64,000 nucleotides of DNA from Rhodocyclaceae bacterium. GTDB taxonomy: Bacteria > Pseudomonadota > Gammaproteobacteria > Burkholderiales > Rhodocyclaceae. The stretch is taken from the NCBI GenBank assembly GCA_016791115.1, contig JAEUNL010000005.1, forward strand, positions 1-64,000, read 5' to 3'. The notes below the pieces were generated by a model. That model was given only the letters and a program-made list of their open reading frames with translations, had not been told where the DNA came from and did not search any database. The position numbers were made by a program, and so were the translations under genes. The first letter of the stretch is position 1, and each line of letters opens with the position of its first letter. Below, piece by piece: positions 61,817 through 64,000 of the stretch.

Positions 61817-62301
61817 AAGAGAACGACAAGAAGGCGACGGCCAAGCGCGCAGGACGCGCCCTTGCGGCGGCCGTGCTGCTGTTGTACGGATTCGCAGCGG
61901 GTGGCGCGCCTGCCGGCGAACAGGCATTCCGAGTGAACGTGGACACCCGAGCATTGCCGGCGCTTGGCAGCGCATTGCGCGAGGAGAATCCCTATCGCGG
62001 CAACGCGACGGCCGTTACGGTTGGTGCACAGGTGTTCGAGCAGGCCTGCTCTCGCTGTCATGTGCTGGCAACTTCGGGCGGCATCGGTCCGGACCTGCGC
62101 ATGCTCGACGTCTCTTGCCGCAAGATTGCCGACGAAGCGCGGCGCGCGGCCTGCCTGCGCGACCAGGATCATTACTTTCTCAAGACCGTGCGCGATGGCA
62201 AGACCATCGTCGGCGTGACGCACATGCCCGGCTGGCGCGACTTCATGTCCCAGGAAGCGATCTGGGCGATTCGCAGCTACATCGAATCGCACAACCGGTA
62301 G
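61813..62301 (+). CDS. Cytochrome c550 (PedF/ExaB-like)
   Basis: 162 residues: signal peptide (ALAAAVLLLYGFAAGG), haem site CSRCH followed by SGGIGPDLRMLDVSC, a second cysteine pair (CRK..CLR) and the axial-Met region THMPGWRDFMSQEAIWAI. This arrangement is that of PedF/c550 electron acceptors of PQQ ethanol dehydrogenases. Coupled (ATGA) to the pentapeptide gene. No terminator visible in the 160 bp to the convergent gene. Confidence 0.87.
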   Translation: MKENDKKATAKRAGRALAAAVLLLYGFAAGGAPAGEQAFRVNVDTRALPALGSALREENPYRGNATAVTVGAQVFEQACSRCHVLATSGGIGPDLRMLDVSCRKIADEARRAACLRDQDHYFLKTVRDGKTIVGVTHMPGWRDFMSQEAIWAIRSYIESHNR

Positions 62302-62460
62302 CGCTGTCACGGCAACCGGCCTGAAAGGCGCATCAGGTGGCCATTGCAGAGCATGCCGGCCGGCGAGCGCCATTCCACGAGACAGCCGGCGATGGCACCC
62401 TGAAGAGCGCCATTGCGTGCGCCTCCCGGCATGGGTGCGGCGCGTTCTCGCCGGCCCGAT

Positions 62461-62907
62461 TCAACGTATCTCGATCGTCGCGCGCATGCCGGCCTCTGCA
62501 TGCGAACGGGTTGACATCACGTCGTCGAACTTGCCGGTGCGAACCGGCACGAACCACCATTCGACAACCGCACCGGGCTTGAGCTCGATCCGCCTGACCG
62601 GTCCGTAGATCTCCGCAAGCGGCTTGTTGTCGGCGCCGAGCGCGACCACCTTGCGCGAGTAGATCGAATCCGCCAGACCCTGCGATCCGAAGTAGTAGGC
62701 ATTGGGACTCGGGTTTTCCAGCCTGAGAACATGGAGCTTCCCGGTCTCGAATCCAAGCTTGTCCGGCTGGAAGCGATGGTCGCCGCTGGTGCTGCCGACG
62801 AGCAAAGTCACGGTTACCGGATCCTGCCGCGTCAAGTCGCCGGCAGCGGATGCCGCACCGGACGACAAGGCGAATACCGTGATGAGGGCAAGCGCAAACG
62901 GGTGCAT
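62461..62907 (-). CDS. Periplasmic cupredoxin-like protein without the copper cysteine
   Basis: 148 residues: signal peptide (ALALITVFALSSGAASA) and a cupredoxin-type beta-sandwich (RFQPDKLGFETGKLHVLRLEN, VEWWFVPVRTGKFDDVMS). The C-terminal copper loop keeps His and Met (SHAEAGM) but the Cys ligand position is Ser or Met, so type 1 copper binding is doubtful. AGGAG ribosome site at ATG 62907. Convergent with the exaA operon. Confidence 0.82.
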   Translation of the reverse strand: MHPFALALITVFALSSGAASAAGDLTRQDPVTVTLLVGSTSGDHRFQPDKLGFETGKLHVLRLENPSPNAYYFGSQGLADSIYSRKVVALGADNKPLAEIYGPVRRIELKPGAVVEWWFVPVRTGKFDDVMSTRSHAEAGMRATIEIR

Positions 62908-63253
62908 GGGCGCGTTCTCCTGGTTGTGGCAGACGTGACCGCTTCGACCGGAAACGCCATTGCAGGTTCGCTGCGATGTCAGCGGACGAGCATTCCCACG
63001 CGACAGGACTGGACCCGCACGGAGGCCAGGGTCGAGGGCGGCCCGGCCTTGGACTTCGCTCTGCCGGCTTGCGGTGCGATGCGCCGCACCTGGCTGCAGC
63101 GCTGCCGCGAGCGATGACGACACCGCGATAACACAAGACGATGCGGGCCAACGGGAGACGGCGCCTAGCCCGGCGCAAAGCTGGCGGCCTCGTTCGGCGC
63201 GCGTCACGCAGATTCTGCAACGGCAGCGTGCACGGCCGGGTGTTGGCCGGGAT
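62908..63253. other. 346-bp non-coding gap
   Basis: Between two minus-strand genes. No convincing ORF, array or terminator found; should contain the promoter of the cupredoxin-like gene. Confidence 0.4.
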
Positions 63254-64000
63254 TCAGCTTCGCGCTTGCGCCAGCCTCTCCCTGTAGGTCGTCGGCGCGA
63301 TGCCGGTCCAGCTCATGAAGGCGCGATAGAACGTGGAAGGGTCGGCGTAGCCCAGATTCGTCGCGATGTCGGCAATCGCTTCGTCGGACTTTGCCAGTCG
63401 CGCCAGTGCGAGATCGCGGCGCAGCGCATCCTTGATCGCGCGCAGCGACGAGCCTTCCTCGTGCAGGCGGCGATGGACGCTGCGCGAGGACAGGTTGAGG
63501 CGCCGCGCAACATCCTCGAGCGAAGTCGGCGCGGGCAGGGCGGCGGCAACGATGTCCTTGACGCGGCGAACCATCTCCCGGTCGCGCCGGTAGAGCGCGG
63601 CGATCTTGCCCGGCGCGCCGTCGAGGAACGCGCGCAGGGCCTCCTCGTCGCGCCTGATGGGCAGGTCGAGCAGGTTTGCATTCAGTAAGGCGACGAGCGC
63701 CGTCCCGCCGAACTGCGAGTGGGCGGTGTAGATCAGCGCGTAGTCGGTCGCATGGGCCGGTCGGCTGTACGGGAAGCGCACCGCGTTCAGGGCCAGGTCG
63801 CGGCCGACCAGCCAGCACGACAGTCCGTGCAGCAGGCGCAGGATCCACTCGAATGCGAATACGCGGCGCGGATCGTCCGGGTCCGGTTGCAGTGCGACGG
63901 TCTCGGAAATTCGCAGTTCCGCTGTCACCGGGCCGCGGCGAATCTCGACTGCGAGGTCGGGCAACACGATGCGCAGGAAGCGGCCCGCCCGCTCGAGCGC
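63254..64000 (-). CDS. AraC-family regulator, N terminus beyond the window
   Basis: The reading frame is open to base 64000, giving 249 visible codons. N-terminal arabinose-binding-type regulatory domain (LPDLAVEIRRG, LLHGLSCWLVGRDLAL, RFPYSRPAHATDYALIY) and a C-terminal AraC helix-turn-helix pair (LEDVARRLNLSSRSVHRRLHEEG, IADIATNLGYADPSTFYRAFMSWTG). A typical member is about 330 residues, so roughly 80-90 are missing. Target unknown. Confidence 0.9.
   Translation of the reverse strand, partial: ALERAGRFLRIVLPDLAVEIRRGPVTAELRISETVALQPDPDDPRRVFAFEWILRLLHGLSCWLVGRDLALNAVRFPYSRPAHATDYALIYTAHSQFGGTALVALLNANLLDLPIRRDEEALRAFLDGAPGKIAALYRRDREMVRRVKDIVAAALPAPTSLEDVARRLNLSSRSVHRRLHEEGSSLRAIKDALRRDLALARLAKSDEAIADIATNLGYADPSTFYRAFMSWTGIAPTTYRERLAQARS

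Noticed and set aside
1-64000. CRISPR arrays, insertion sequences, prophage or attachment sites
   Set aside because: No regularly spaced long repeats, transposase or integrase genes, or terminal repeats were seen; the only periodic repeat is the 22-bp operator array.

Overview
High-G+C proteobacterial DNA, most likely a betaproteobacterium (inference from the BpeEF/CeoAB-type efflux operon with a lipase-like gene, PQQ alcohol dehydrogenase modules, a Tad locus and GTG/TTG starts). No IS element, prophage or CRISPR array was seen. The theme is periplasmic PQQ-dependent alcohol oxidation with its regulators, plus a complete-looking Tad/Flp pilus locus.

Layout. 1-230: initiator tRNA-fMet with promoter and terminator. 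328-8421: LysR regulator divergent from an RND efflux operon whose first gene, a lipase-like protein, looks frameshifted and lacks its catalytic serine. 8560-11820: small secreted proteins (one with two PepSY domains) and a NarL-type two-component system. 11967-17268 (minus): mxaRSACKL, the accessory genes normally attached to calcium methanol dehydrogenase. Divergent from it at 17575 is a lanthanide-type xoxF, followed by a xoxJ fused to ankyrin repeats, xoxG, a beta-propeller, a TonB-dependent receptor and a second NarL-type two-component system. 27858: an EF-hand protein. 28289-31269: an NtrB/NtrC-like pair. 31658-41633 (plus) and 47595-56419 (minus): two halves of a Tad pilus locus, with a 1554-residue glycosyltransferase/methyltransferase fusion in the first half and two opposed ABC exporters plus an S33-type hydrolase in the middle. 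56969-62301: third NarL-type system, an ExaA-type calcium ethanol dehydrogenase, a secreted pentapeptide protein and a c550-like cytochrome. 62461-64000 (minus): cupredoxin-like protein and a truncated AraC regulator.

The main new observation is a shared cis-element. Dyads of the form GGGA-N5-TCCC occur in pairs or triplets whose starts are exactly 22 bp apart, and at seven promoters a -10-like hexamer begins 36-38 bp after the start of one of the sites. They precede pepSY (8981), xoxF (17575), the TonB receptor (23122), the EF-hand gene (27858), exaA (59232) and two short terminator-ended intervals (27253-27312, 56799-56867) that I propose as small RNAs. Single or paired sites also lie upstream of two of the sensor kinases and mxaR. 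The three NarL-type regulators share the recognition-helix residues KTVANH, so one or more of them is the likely reader. A second circuit is visible at the Tad locus: both halves have a sigma-54 type promoter (31480, 56503) with a common upstream TTCAGCCA/TGGCTGAA element, next to an NtrC-type activator gene.
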